Assembly (NCBI RefSeq): GCF_036227125.1
Contig: NZ_CP109435.1
Coordinates: forward strand, 2,294,001-2,358,000
Direction: 5' to 3'
DNA: 64,000 bases
Origin: Streptomyces sp. NBC_01485
GTDB taxonomy: Bacteria > Actinomycetota > Actinomycetes > Streptomycetales > Streptomycetaceae
Shown: positions 26,136 through 34,792 of the stretch, piece after piece
Numbering within the stretch: position 1 is the first letter of the stretch
Layout of the letters: every line of letters begins with the position of its first letter
Translations under genes and position numbers: made by a program
The notes under the pieces: generated by a model
Database searches by the model: none
What the model was told of the DNA's origin: nothing
What the model saw: the letters and a program-made list of their open reading frames with translations, nothing else

Positions 26136-26972
26136 GTGGGCGACAAGACGATGACCGCCGAGGAGGTCGTCTCCCGGCTGCGCAGCGGGATGACCCTCGG
26201 CATCGGCGGCTGGGGCTCGCGCCGCAAGCCGATGGCCCTGGTCAGGGCGTTGCTGCGGTCGGAGGTCACCGACCTGACCGTCGTGTCGTACGGCGGTCCG
26301 GACGTCGGGATGCTGGCGGCGGCGGGGCGGATCCGCAAGCTGGTGGCCGCCTTCGTCACCCTCGACTCGATCCCCCTCGAACCGCACTACCGCGCGGCCC
26401 GCGAGCGCGGTGCCTTCGAGCTGATGGAGATCGACGAGGCGATGTTCATGTGGGGGCTGCGCGCCGCCGCGCACCGGCTGCCCTTCCTGCCGGTGCGGGC
26501 GGGGCTCGGCTCGGACGTGATGCGGGTCAACCCCGGGCTGCGCACGGTGACTTCGCCGTACGACGACCAGGAGACGTTCGTCGCCATGCCCGCGCTGCGG
26601 CTGGACGCGGCCCTGGTGCACGTCAACCGGGCCGACCGGCTGGGCAACGGGCAGTATCTGGGCCCGGATCCGTACTTCGACGACCTCTTCTGCGAGGCGG
26701 CCGACGAGGCGTACGTGTCGTGCGAACGGGTCGTCGACACGGCCGAGTTGACGAAGGAGGCGGCGCCGCAGTCGCTGCTGGTCAAGCGGCACACGGTGAC
26801 GGGGGTCGTCGAGGCCCCGAACGGCGCGCACTTCACGTCCTGCGCCCCCGACTACGGCCGGGACGAGGCGTTCCAGAAGCGGTACGCGACCACGCCCTGG
26901 CCGGAGTTCGCGGCGCGCTACCTGGCCGGGGACGAACAGGCGTACCGGTCGGCGGCCGGGGAGGAGGCATGA
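26136..26972 (+). CDS. ipdA: CoA-transferase-family hydrolase, subunit alpha (IpdA-like)
   Basis: A 278-residue class I CoA-transferase-fold protein. The glycine-rich GMTLGIGGWGSRRKPMAL near residue 16 and VVSYGGPDVGMLAAAGRI are the conserved parts, and AALVHVNRADRLGNGQYLGP is typical of IpdA. With IpdB it forms the hydrolase that opens ring D or C of the steroid nucleus (COCHEA-CoA in mycobacteria). The GTG at 26136 is adjacent to the preceding TAG; an ATG at 26151 is an alternative start. The stop overlaps the ipdB ATG (ATGA), consistent with stoichiometric subunits. Confidence 0.9.
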   Translation: MGDKTMTAEEVVSRLRSGMTLGIGGWGSRRKPMALVRALLRSEVTDLTVVSYGGPDVGMLAAAGRIRKLVAAFVTLDSIPLEPHYRAARERGAFELMEIDEAMFMWGLRAAAHRLPFLPVRAGLGSDVMRVNPGLRTVTSPYDDQETFVAMPALRLDAALVHVNRADRLGNGQYLGPDPYFDDLFCEAADEAYVSCERVVDTAELTKEAAPQSLLVKRHTVTGVVEAPNGAHFTSCAPDYGRDEAFQKRYATTPWPEFAARYLAGDEQAYRSAAGEEA

Positions 26973-27715
26973 GGGACGACATGACCGAGGTGACCGAGGT
27001 GACCCGTGCCGAGTACTGCGTGGTCGCCTGCGCCGAGGCCTGGCGCGGCGGGGGCGAGATCCTGGCGAGCCCGATGGGCGTGATCCCGTCCGTGGGCGCC
27101 CGTCTCGCCCGGCACACCTTCGCGCCGGACCTGCTGCTGACCGACGGCGAGGCACTGCTCGTCGGCCCGGACGGCACCGTCGAGGGCTGGCTGCCGTACC
27201 GGCAGCATCTGGCCCTGGTCACCGGGGGCAGGCGGCACGTGATGATGGGCGCGAGCCAGATCGACCGGTACGGCAACCAGAACATCTCCTGCATCGGCGA
27301 CTGGGCGAAGCCGAAGCGGCAACTGCTCGGGGTGCGCGGCGCGCCGGTCAACACCCTCAACAACCCGACGAGTTACTGGATCCCGAGGCATTCGCGGCGG
27401 GTCTTCGTCGAGAAGGTCGACATGGTGTGCGGGGTGGGGTACGACCGTGCGGCCGAGGCCGGGGCCCGTCATCACCGCATTCCCCGGGTCGTCTCCGACC
27501 TCGGTGTCTTCGACTTCGCCACGCCCGGCCACGCGATGCGGCTGGCGTCGGTGCATCCGGGGGTGAGCGTGGACCAGGTGCGGGAGGCGACGGGCTTCGA
27601 CCTCGTGATCCCGGACGAGGTGCCCCGTACCCGTGAACCGACGGCGCGGGAGCTCCGGTTGATCCGCGACGTGCTCGATCCGGGCGCCGTGCGCGCGCGG
27701 GAGGTCGCCGTCTGA
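26969..27715 (+). CDS. ipdB: CoA-transferase-family hydrolase, subunit beta (IpdB-like)
   Basis: A 248-residue partner of IpdA. Conserved sections are SPMGVIPSVGARLARHTFAP, the GASQIDRYGNQNISCIGDW loop and VCGVGYDRAAEAGARHHRIP. The subunits of this family lost the covalent-Glu chemistry of classical CoA-transferases and act as hydrolases in mycobacteria. The ATG at 26969 overlaps the ipdA stop; GAGGAGG lies just upstream. The stop TGA shares its last base with the ipdC ATG (TGATG), so the operon is tightly coupled. Confidence 0.9.
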   Translation: MRDDMTEVTEVTRAEYCVVACAEAWRGGGEILASPMGVIPSVGARLARHTFAPDLLLTDGEALLVGPDGTVEGWLPYRQHLALVTGGRRHVMMGASQIDRYGNQNISCIGDWAKPKRQLLGVRGAPVNTLNNPTSYWIPRHSRRVFVEKVDMVCGVGYDRAAEAGARHHRIPRVVSDLGVFDFATPGHAMRLASVHPGVSVDQVREATGFDLVIPDEVPRTREPTARELRLIRDVLDPGAVRAREVAV

Positions 27716-28764
27716 TGGAGACGGCACTCACCCGGCTGGTCGGGGTCCGCCACCCGATCGTGCAGACCGGGATGGGGTGGGTGGCGGGGCCGCGCCTGGT
27801 GTCGGCGGCGGCGAACGCGGGCGCGCTGGGCGTCCTGGGCTCGGCGACGATGACCGTCGACGGGCTGCGGGAGGCCGTACGGGAGGTCAAGTCCCGTACG
27901 GACGCGCCGTTCGGGGTCAATCTCCGCGCCGACGCGGCGGACGCGGGCGACCGGGTGCGGATCATCCTCGACGAGGGGGTGCGGGTCGCGTCCTTCGCGC
28001 TGGCCCCCTCCCGCGAGCTGATCGGCGAGCTGAAGGAGGCGGGGGTCGTCGTCATCCCGTCGGTCGGCGCGCGTCGGCACGCCGAGAAGGTCGCGGCGTG
28101 GGGGGCGGACGCGGTGGTCGTGCAGGGCGGCGAGGGCGGCGGGCACACCGGCGAGGTGGCGACGACGGTGCTGCTGCCGCAGGTGGTGGACGCCGTGGAC
28201 ATACCGGTCGTGGCGGCGGGCGGCTTCTACGACGGGCGGGGGCTGGTGGCGGCGCTGGCGTACGGGGCGGCGGGCGTGGCCATGGGGACGCGGTTCCTGC
28301 TGACGTCGGACTCGACGGTGCCGGACGCGGTGAAGGCGCGGTACCTGGCGGCGACGGTCCGGGACGTGACGGTGACGCGGGCGGTCGACGGTCTGCCGCA
28401 TCGCATGCTGCGTACGGACCTGGTGGCCTCGCTGGAGAACTCCGGCCGGGCACGGAGACTGCTGCACGCGGTCCGCCGGGCGGCCGGCTTCCGGAGGCTC
28501 TCCGGTCTCACCTGGCCTCAACTGGTCCGGGACGGACTCGCGATGAGGCACGGCAAGGACCTGACCTGGAGCCAGGTGCTGCTCGCGGCGAACACCCCGA
28601 TGCTGCTGAGATCGGCGATGGTGGAGGGCCGTACGGACCTGGGGGTGATGGCCTCCGGGCAGGTCGCCGGGGTGATCGACGACCTGCCGTCGTGCGCGGA
28701 GCTGGTGGAGCGGATCATGAAGGAGGCGGAGGAGATCAGGCAGCGGCTCACAGCCTCTCCCTGA
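27715..28764 (+). CDS. ipdC: NAD(P)H-dependent flavin oxidoreductase (IpdC-like)
   Basis: A 349-residue TIM-barrel FMN protein of the nitronate monooxygenase/enoyl reductase superfamily. HPIVQTGMGWVAGPRLVSAA, QGGEGGGHTGEVATTVLLPQ and PVVAAGGFYDGRGLVAALAY are the FMN-binding and active-site segments. In mycobacteria IpdC reduces a late HIP intermediate. It is the last gene of the echA20 operon. Its 3' flank holds a duplicated copy of the fadA6 3' end. Confidence 0.9.
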   Translation: METALTRLVGVRHPIVQTGMGWVAGPRLVSAAANAGALGVLGSATMTVDGLREAVREVKSRTDAPFGVNLRADAADAGDRVRIILDEGVRVASFALAPSRELIGELKEAGVVVIPSVGARRHAEKVAAWGADAVVVQGGEGGGHTGEVATTVLLPQVVDAVDIPVVAAGGFYDGRGLVAALAYGAAGVAMGTRFLLTSDSTVPDAVKARYLAATVRDVTVTRAVDGLPHRMLRTDLVASLENSGRARRLLHAVRRAAGFRRLSGLTWPQLVRDGLAMRHGKDLTWSQVLLAANTPMLLRSAMVEGRTDLGVMASGQVAGVIDDLPSCAELVERIMKEAEEIRQRLTASP

Positions 28765-28766
28765 TC

Positions 28767-28810
28767 ACCGTCACAGCCGCTCGATGACCGTCAAGACCAC
28801 TCTGTGACCG

Positions 28811-28833
<23 letters not shown>
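28767..28833. repeat. 27-bp direct repeat at the ipdC/fadA6 junction
   Basis: Two exact 27-bp copies, at 28767-28793 and 28807-28833, with a 40-bp period (ACCGTCACAGCCGCTCGATG followed by ACCGTCA). The right copy encodes the C-terminus and stop of fadA6; the left copy is non-coding. Confidence 0.9.
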
Positions 28834-29968
<1,135 letters not shown>

Positions 29969-29993
29969 GACGACTCCCTCGCTGAAAAGGGCA

Positions 29994-30023
29994 CTTGAAT
30001 CGGCTTGAACCGGCTTGAACCGG
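29994..30023. repeat. Three tandem 10-bp repeats after the kstR2 stop
   Basis: CTTGAATCGG, CTTGAACCGG and CTTGAACCGG at 29994-30003, 30004-30013 and 30014-30023, immediately after the kstR2 stop codon on the minus strand and before fadA6. They contain a CTTGA half-site-like core, but spacing does not match the KstR2 palindrome. Confidence 0.8.
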
Positions 30024-30638
30024 CTACGTGCGTACGGCGATCCCGTCGAGGACCATCGACAGGTACTGCCGGGCGATCTCCTCCGGGCTGTGCTGTCCGC
30101 CGGGCCGGTACCAGGACGCGGCGACCCACACCGTGTCGCGGACGAACCGGTAGGTGAGCCGGACGTCGAGGTCGGCGCGGAAGACCTGGTCGGCGACCCC
30201 GCGCTCCAGCGTGGCCAGCCACGCCTTCTCGAACCGGCGCTGCGAGTCGGCGAGGAACGCGAACCGTTCCTGCGCCACGAGCTGTCTGCTCTCCTTCTGG
30301 TAGATCGCGACGGCGGCGCGGTGCCGGTCGATCTCCCGGAACGACTCGGTGACCAGGGCCTCGAGGGTCTCGCGGGGGCCGAGGCCGGCGGCGAGCACGG
30401 TGTCGTAGCCGCCCCACAGCTCGTCGAGGAAGGTGCGCAGGATCTCCTCGAGCATCGACTCCTTGGAGTCGAAGTGGTAGTAGAGGCTGCCCGCGAGCAT
30501 GCCCGCGTGGTCCGCGATCTTGCGGACGGTGGTGGCGTTGTAACCCTGCTCGGCGAAGACCTCTGCGGCGGTGTCGAGGAGTTCGGCGCGGCGCGCGGGC
30601 GCGGCGGTCACCTGGGGCTTCTTCTTCGTAGGAGGCAC
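30024..30638 (-). CDS. kstR2: TetR-family regulator, KstR2-like
   Basis: A 204-residue TetR-family repressor. The N-terminal HTH is FAEQGYNATTVRKIADHAGM followed by LYYHFDSKESMLEEIL. The ligand domain has VRDTVWVAASWYRPGG, shared with mycobacterial KstR2, which binds HIP-CoA. It sits between ipdF and fadA6, its usual context. It should repress the two divergent promoters at about 25340 and 31463, whose operators match the KstR2 consensus, and be released by a CoA ester of the pathway. The lysine-rich first residues precede the DNA-binding domain. Confidence 0.88.
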   Translation of the reverse strand: MPPTKKKPQVTAAPARRAELLDTAAEVFAEQGYNATTVRKIADHAGMLAGSLYYHFDSKESMLEEILRTFLDELWGGYDTVLAAGLGPRETLEALVTESFREIDRHRAAVAIYQKESRQLVAQERFAFLADSQRRFEKAWLATLERGVADQVFRADLDVRLTYRFVRDTVWVAASWYRPGGQHSPEEIARQYLSMVLDGIAVRT

Positions 30639-30653
30639 GGATCCATTGTCGTC

Positions 30654-31439
30654 CTAGGCGTGCTGGCTGCTGACGGAGACGACCTCGCCGGTCAGGTACG
30701 AGGAGTAGCCGGACGCGAGGAACACGATGACGTTGGCCACCTCCCAGGGCTCGGCGTACCGCCCGAAGGCCTCGCGCGCGGTGAGTTCCGCGAGCAGTTC
30801 GGGGGTGGTGACCTTCACCAGGTGCGGGTGCATGGCGAGGCTCGGCGAGACGGCGTTGACCCGTACCCCGTACGCGGCGGCCTCGATCGCCGCGCACCGG
30901 GTCAGCGCCATCACGCCGGCCTTCGCGGCGGCGTAGTGCGCCTGCCCGGCCTGGGCGCGCCAGCCGACGACGGAGGCGTTGTTGACGATGACGCCCCCGC
31001 CGCTCCCCCGCATCAGCCGCAGGGCGGCCCGGGTGCACCGGAACGTGCCGTTCAGTGTCACGTCGAGCACCCGGGACCACTGTTCGTCGGTCATGTCGAC
31101 GAGGTCCGAGGTGCCGCCCAGACCGGCGTTGTTCACGACGATGTCGAGGCGGCCGTGCAGCCGTACGGCGGTGTCGAAGAGGGCCCGCACCTGGGTCTCG
31201 TCGGTGACGTCGCACGGGAGGGCCGCCACCGCACCCTCGAACTCGGCGGCGAGCCCGGCCTCGTGCTCCTTGAGCCGGCGCGCGTGGGCGTCGCTGATCA
31301 GCACGCGCGCGCCCTCCTCCAGGAAGCGGCGCGCGGTGGCGCCGCCGATCCCCGCTCCCGCCGCCGCGGTGATGACGGCGGTGCGCCCCCGCAGCAGCCC
31401 GTGCCCGGGTTCGTAGACCGGACTCTCGACGCCTGTCAT
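30654..31439 (-). CDS. ipdF: Short-chain dehydrogenase, IpdF-like
   Basis: A 261-residue SDR with an unusual cofactor loop, TAAAGAGIGGATARRFLEEG, shared with Rv3559c (IpdF), plus NNAG in LDIVVNNAGLGGTS and the catalytic SVVGWRAQAGQAHYAAAKAG segment. In mycobacteria IpdF oxidises the 5-hydroxy group of 5-OH-HIP-type CoA thioesters. It is the first gene of the minus-strand operon ipdF-kstR2-fadA6. Its start is 48 bp from the divergent acyl-CoA dehydrogenase gene, and the operator at 31456-31469 lies between. Confidence 0.88.
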   Translation of the reverse strand: MTGVESPVYEPGHGLLRGRTAVITAAAGAGIGGATARRFLEEGARVLISDAHARRLKEHEAGLAAEFEGAVAALPCDVTDETQVRALFDTAVRLHGRLDIVVNNAGLGGTSDLVDMTDEQWSRVLDVTLNGTFRCTRAALRLMRGSGGGVIVNNASVVGWRAQAGQAHYAAAKAGVMALTRCAAIEAAAYGVRVNAVSPSLAMHPHLVKVTTPELLAELTAREAFGRYAEPWEVANVIVFLASGYSSYLTGEVVSVSSQHA

Positions 31440-31455
31440 AGGGCCACGCTAACCT

Positions 31456-31469
31456 ACCAAACACTTGTT
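31456..31469. promoter_or_regulatory. KstR2-type operator between ipdF and fadE31-like
   Basis: ACCAAACACTTGTT; on the other strand AACAAGTGTTTGGT, which fits AnCAAGnnCTTGnT with one mismatch. With flanks, this site and the one at 25336-25349 share CCTAACAAnnGTTTGGT. The site lies between two divergent starts 48 bp apart, so one bound dimer could silence both operons. Confidence 0.78.
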
Positions 31470-31487
31470 AGGGAAGGATTGCCGCTG

Positions 31488-32627
31488 ATGGACCTCGACT
31501 TCACCCCCGCCGAGGAAGCGTTCCGCGCCGAGGCCCGCGCCTGGCTGCGCGCGCACGTGCCGCCGGTTCCCCTCCCGTCGCTGGAGACCGGGGAGGGCTT
31601 CGCGGCGCACCGCACGTGGGAGGCCGAACTCGCCGCGGACCGCTGGTCGGTGGTGAACTGGCCGGCGCGGTACGGCGGGCGGGACGCCGGTCTGATCCGC
31701 TGGCTGGTGTTCGAGGAGGAGTACTACGCGGCGGGGGCGCCGGGCCGGGTCGGGCAGAACGGCGTCAGCCTGCTCGCGCCGACCCTCTTCGACCACGGCA
31801 CGCAGGAGCAACGCGCGCGCGTGCTGCCGTCGATGGCGACCGGCGAGGTGGTCTGGGCACAGGCGTGGTCGGAGCCGGAGGCGGGCTCCGACCTGGCCTC
31901 GCTGCGCTCCCGGGCCGTCCGCGCGGACGGCGGCTGGCGTTTGAGCGGCCAGAAGACGTGGTCGTCGCGGGCGGCCTTCGCCGACCGTGCGTTCGGCCTG
32001 TTCCGCAGCGACCCGGCCCCGGCCCGCCCCCACCAGGGCCTGACGTACCTGATGTTCGACCTGCGCGCGCCGGGCGTCACGGTCCGCCCGATCGGCCGCC
32101 TCGACGGGAAACCGGCGTTCGCCGAACTGTTCCTGGACGACGTCTTCGTACCGGACGAGGACGTGATCGGCGAGGCCGGCCAGGGCTGGCGGGTGGCCAT
32201 GTCCACGGCGGGCGACGAACGGGGGCTGACGCTCCGTTCGCCCGGCCGCTTCCTGGCAGCCGCGGACCGCCTCCACGGTCTGTGGCGGGACAGGGGCTGC
32301 CCCGCCTGGGCCCGCGACCGGGTCGCCGACGCGCTGTCCGGCGCCCGCGCCTACCAGCTCTTCGCCTACGCGGCCGCCTCCCGCTTCCTCGACGGCGAGT
32401 CGATCGGCCCGGAGTCCAGCCTGAACAAGGTCTTCTGGTCCGAGTACGACATCGCGCTGCACGAGACGGCCCTCGACCTGCTGGGCGAGGAGGGCGAGTC
32501 GGCGGACTCCGCCTGGGCCGAGGCGTACGTGTTCGCACTCGCCGGTCCCGTCTACGCCGGTACGAACGAGATCCAGCGCGACATCATCGCCGAGCGCCTG
32601 CTCGGCCTGCCGAAGGGCCGCCGCTGA
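31488..32627 (+). CDS. fadE31: Acyl-CoA dehydrogenase, FadE31-like large subunit
   Basis: A 379-residue acyl-CoA dehydrogenase. The flavin-binding WAQAWSEPEAGSDLASL and GQKTWSSRAAFADRAFGLFR segments, the ERGLTLRSPGRFLA helix, and PVYAGTNEIQRDIIAERLLG at the C-terminus are all present. Its closest remembered relative is FadE31 of the mycobacterial HIP cluster rather than FadE30. In steroid pathways such proteins form alpha2beta2 heterotetramers with a shorter partner, and the overlapping downstream gene (TGATG) encodes just such a subunit. The ATG at 31488 follows GGGAAGGA. Confidence 0.85.
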   Translation: MDLDFTPAEEAFRAEARAWLRAHVPPVPLPSLETGEGFAAHRTWEAELAADRWSVVNWPARYGGRDAGLIRWLVFEEEYYAAGAPGRVGQNGVSLLAPTLFDHGTQEQRARVLPSMATGEVVWAQAWSEPEAGSDLASLRSRAVRADGGWRLSGQKTWSSRAAFADRAFGLFRSDPAPARPHQGLTYLMFDLRAPGVTVRPIGRLDGKPAFAELFLDDVFVPDEDVIGEAGQGWRVAMSTAGDERGLTLRSPGRFLAAADRLHGLWRDRGCPAWARDRVADALSGARAYQLFAYAAASRFLDGESIGPESSLNKVFWSEYDIALHETALDLLGEEGESADSAWAEAYVFALAGPVYAGTNEIQRDIIAERLLGLPKGRR

Positions 32628-33577
32628 TGCGTTTCCTCCTGGACACCGAGCAGCGGGCGTTCGCCGCCTCGCTGGACGCGATGCTGACGGCCGCCGACAC
32701 CCCGCGCGCGGTACGGGACTGGAGCCGGGGCGAGCACGCGCGCGGGCGGGCCCTGTGGGCGCGGATCGCCGAGGCGGGCGTCTTCGCGCTGGCGGTCCCG
32801 GAGGCGTACGAGGGGCTGGGGCCCCGGCCGGTCGAACTGGCCGTCGCCTTCGTGGAGTTGGGGCGGCACGCGGTGCCGGGCCCGCTGGTGGAGACGGTCG
32901 TGGCGGCGACCCTGCTGCTCGATCCGGGCCCGGCGAAGCGGTTCCTCCCGGCGCTGGCCTCGGGCGAGTCGACGGCGACGGTGGCGCACGAGGGCTCGTA
33001 CGCGGTGGACGGCGACGCGGCGACCCTACGGCTGGCCCTGGCCGCCGACGGTCTCCGGCTCGCCCCGGGGCACGGCCCGGTCCGGCCGTCCCTCGACCCG
33101 GCCCGGCGGCTCACCCGCCTGCTGCCGGGCGGTGAGCTCCTCGCGCCGGACCCGCCCGTGGACCGCGCGCTGCTCTGGGCCCGCCTGGCCACCGCGGCAC
33201 AGGCGCTGGGGGTGGGTCTGGCGCTGCTGGAGCGGACGGTGGCGTACGTCGGGCAGCGTGTGCAGTTCGGGGTGCCGATCGGCTCGTTCCAGGCGGTCAA
33301 GCACCGGCTGGCGGACGCGAAGACCGCGCTGGAGTTCGCCCGGCCCCTGGTCCTGGGCGCCGCCGTCACGATGGCCCCGGCGGACGTCGCCGCCGCGAAG
33401 GTGAGCGCCTGCGAGGCGTCGTACGCGACCGCGCGCACCGCGCTCCAACTGCACGGCGCGATCGGCTACACGGCGGAGTACGACCTGTCGCTCTGGCTCA
33501 CCAAGGCCCGCGCCCTGCGCACGGCCTGGGGCACGCCGGACGAGTGCCGGGCGGAGATACTGGCGGCCCGCGCCTGA
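32627..33577 (+). CDS. fadE32: Acyl-CoA dehydrogenase, FadE32-like small subunit
   Basis: A 316-residue acyl-CoA dehydrogenase homologue, about 60 residues shorter than normal and with a reduced middle beta-domain. It keeps VGQRVQFGVPIGSFQAVKHR and ALQLHGAIGYTAEYDLSLWL, the flavin- and partner-contacting helices. In mycobacteria, subunits such as FadE32/FadE33 complete the active site of a larger partner. The ATG shares a base with the preceding stop, so subunits are co-translated. Which of FadE32 or FadE33 it corresponds to is uncertain. The 3' flank is a 13-bp tandem repeat. Confidence 0.82.
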   Translation: MRFLLDTEQRAFAASLDAMLTAADTPRAVRDWSRGEHARGRALWARIAEAGVFALAVPEAYEGLGPRPVELAVAFVELGRHAVPGPLVETVVAATLLLDPGPAKRFLPALASGESTATVAHEGSYAVDGDAATLRLALAADGLRLAPGHGPVRPSLDPARRLTRLLPGGELLAPDPPVDRALLWARLATAAQALGVGLALLERTVAYVGQRVQFGVPIGSFQAVKHRLADAKTALEFARPLVLGAAVTMAPADVAAAKVSACEASYATARTALQLHGAIGYTAEYDLSLWLTKARALRTAWGTPDECRAEILAARA

Positions 33578-33614
33578 CCTCGGCGCCCGACCTCGGCGCC
33601 CGACCTCGGCGCCC
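33576..33614. repeat. Three tandem 13-bp repeats at the fadE32/FBP junction
   Basis: GACCTCGGCGCCC three times (33576-33588, 33589-33601, 33602-33614), beginning within the fadE32 stop codon. The following CTCGTGACCTCAGCTCGTGACC is a further, imperfect duplication that includes the 3' end of the FBP gene. Confidence 0.88.
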
Positions 33615-33631
33615 GACCTCACCTCGTGACC

Positions 33632-34123
33632 TCAGCTCGTGACCTTGGCGATGAAGGCGGCGAGGTTGGTCACGGTCCGCTGGATCTTCTCCTCCAGGGT
33701 GATCGTCTCGGGCAGCCGGGCGCCGATGCCCGCGTCCCGCTTGCCGCGCACGTAGAGCGAGCAGGCGAGGTCGCTGCAGATGTAGGCCCCCACCGAGTTG
33801 CCCTGCTGCCCGGCCCGGCCCGCCTTCGGCGCGACCATCAGGGAGACGCCGCCGGAGTGCGTGGTCAGGCACATCGTGCACATGCTGCGCCGCGCCTGCC
33901 AGGAGCCGGCTGCGGAGGAGCGCAGTGCGAGCGCCTTCGGCCGGCCGTCCAGCTCCACGACGAGGTAGGCCCGGTCGGGGGCCTGGGGGTCGCGCCAGCC
34001 CAGGTAGTCCAGGTCCTCCCAGGGCTGGTCGGCCAGGTCGCGCGGCACGGACAGGCGCTTGGTCTCACCCTTGGTGCAGTTCACGAAGGCGGCACGGATC
34101 TCTTGCTCGGTCAGCGGCTTCAT
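33632..34123 (-). CDS. FBP-domain (treble-clef zinc finger) protein
   Basis: A 163-residue protein of the FBP family, related to elongation-factor-G-binding proteins such as FusB. The zinc site is MCTMCLTTH near residue 83 and a second Cys pair in ICSDLACSLYVRGKRDAGIG near residue 120, forming the treble clef that in FusB-type proteins contacts EF-G. Whether this one protects the ribosome, for example from fusidic acid, cannot be said. The ATG at 34123 is 88 bp from the divergent TetR gene, with a perfect palindromic operator in between, so expression is probably under that repressor. Confidence 0.85.
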   Translation of the reverse strand: MKPLTEQEIRAAFVNCTKGETKRLSVPRDLADQPWEDLDYLGWRDPQAPDRAYLVVELDGRPKALALRSSAAGSWQARRSMCTMCLTTHSGGVSLMVAPKAGRAGQQGNSVGAYICSDLACSLYVRGKRDAGIGARLPETITLEEKIQRTVTNLAAFIAKVTS

Positions 34124-34137
34124 AGCGGTGAGGCTAA

Positions 34138-34160
34138 TTTGCCTAAAGGTTTTAGGCAAA
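34138..34160. promoter_or_regulatory. Palindromic operator between the FBP gene and tetR gene
   Basis: TTTGCCTAAA (34138-34147), a 3-bp spacer, and its exact complement TTTAGGCAAA (34151-34160). The 23-bp site is strikingly AT-rich for this genome. It begins 14 bp upstream of the FBP start and ends about 50 bp upstream of the TetR start, as expected for an autoregulated divergent pair. Confidence 0.85.
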
Positions 34161-34210
34161 CGCATAATTGCCGAAGCCGAAGGAGCGGGCGGACGAACGG
34201 GAGGACGAAC

Positions 34211-34783
34211 ATGGTGCGGGTCGGACTGACCACGGAACGCCTGGTCCGGGCTGGTGCGGAGCTGGCCGACGAGGTCGGCTTCGACCAGGTGACCGTCTCG
34301 GCGCTCGCCAGACGCTTCGACGTCAAGGTCGCGAGCCTGTACTCGCACGTGAAGAACTCCGACGACCTCAGGACCCGGATCGCCCTGCTCGCCCTGGAGG
34401 AACTCGCCGACCGGGGCGACCTCGCGCTGGCCGGCCGGGCCGGCAAGGACGCCCTGACCGCCCTGGGCGACGTCTACCGCGACTACGCCCGCGAGCACCC
34501 CGGCCGCTACGCCGCGGCCCAACTGAGACTCGGCCCCGAGGCGGCGGCCGCGAGCGCGGGCGGCCGGCACGCCCGGATGACCCGGGCGATCCTGCGCGGC
34601 TACGACCTCACCGAGCCGGACCAGACCCACGCCGTCCGCCTGCTGGGCAGCGTCTTCCACGGCTACGTCACCCTGGAGCTCGGCGGCGGCTTCAGCCACA
34701 GCGCCCCCGACACCCAGGAGACCTGGACCCGGATCCTGGACGCCCTCGACGCCCTGCTGCGCACCTGGCCGCCCAAGGAGTGA
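34211..34783 (+). CDS. TetR/AcrR-family regulator (WHG-domain type)
   Basis: A 190-residue TetR-family regulator. The HTH is FDQVTVSALARRFDVKVASL followed by YSHVKNSDDLRTRIALLALE. The C-terminal domain has LLGSVFHGYVTLELGGGF, the WHG-type (TetR_C_33) signature. It is divergent from the FBP-domain gene across a perfect palindrome, so it most likely represses both. The ligand is unknown. The ATG at 34211 is used because it places the HTH at the normal distance from the N-terminus; the longer upstream frame overlaps the FBP gene in antisense. Confidence 0.88.
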   Translation: MVRVGLTTERLVRAGAELADEVGFDQVTVSALARRFDVKVASLYSHVKNSDDLRTRIALLALEELADRGDLALAGRAGKDALTALGDVYRDYAREHPGRYAAAQLRLGPEAAAASAGGRHARMTRAILRGYDLTEPDQTHAVRLLGSVFHGYVTLELGGGFSHSAPDTQETWTRILDALDALLRTWPPKE

Positions 34784-34792
34784 CCGGTCACC

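Noticed and set aside
29994..30023. CTTGAAC repeats as additional KstR2 operators
   Set aside because: They are direct repeats with a 10-bp period, not palindromes with the KstR2 spacing, and lie after the kstR2 stop codon.
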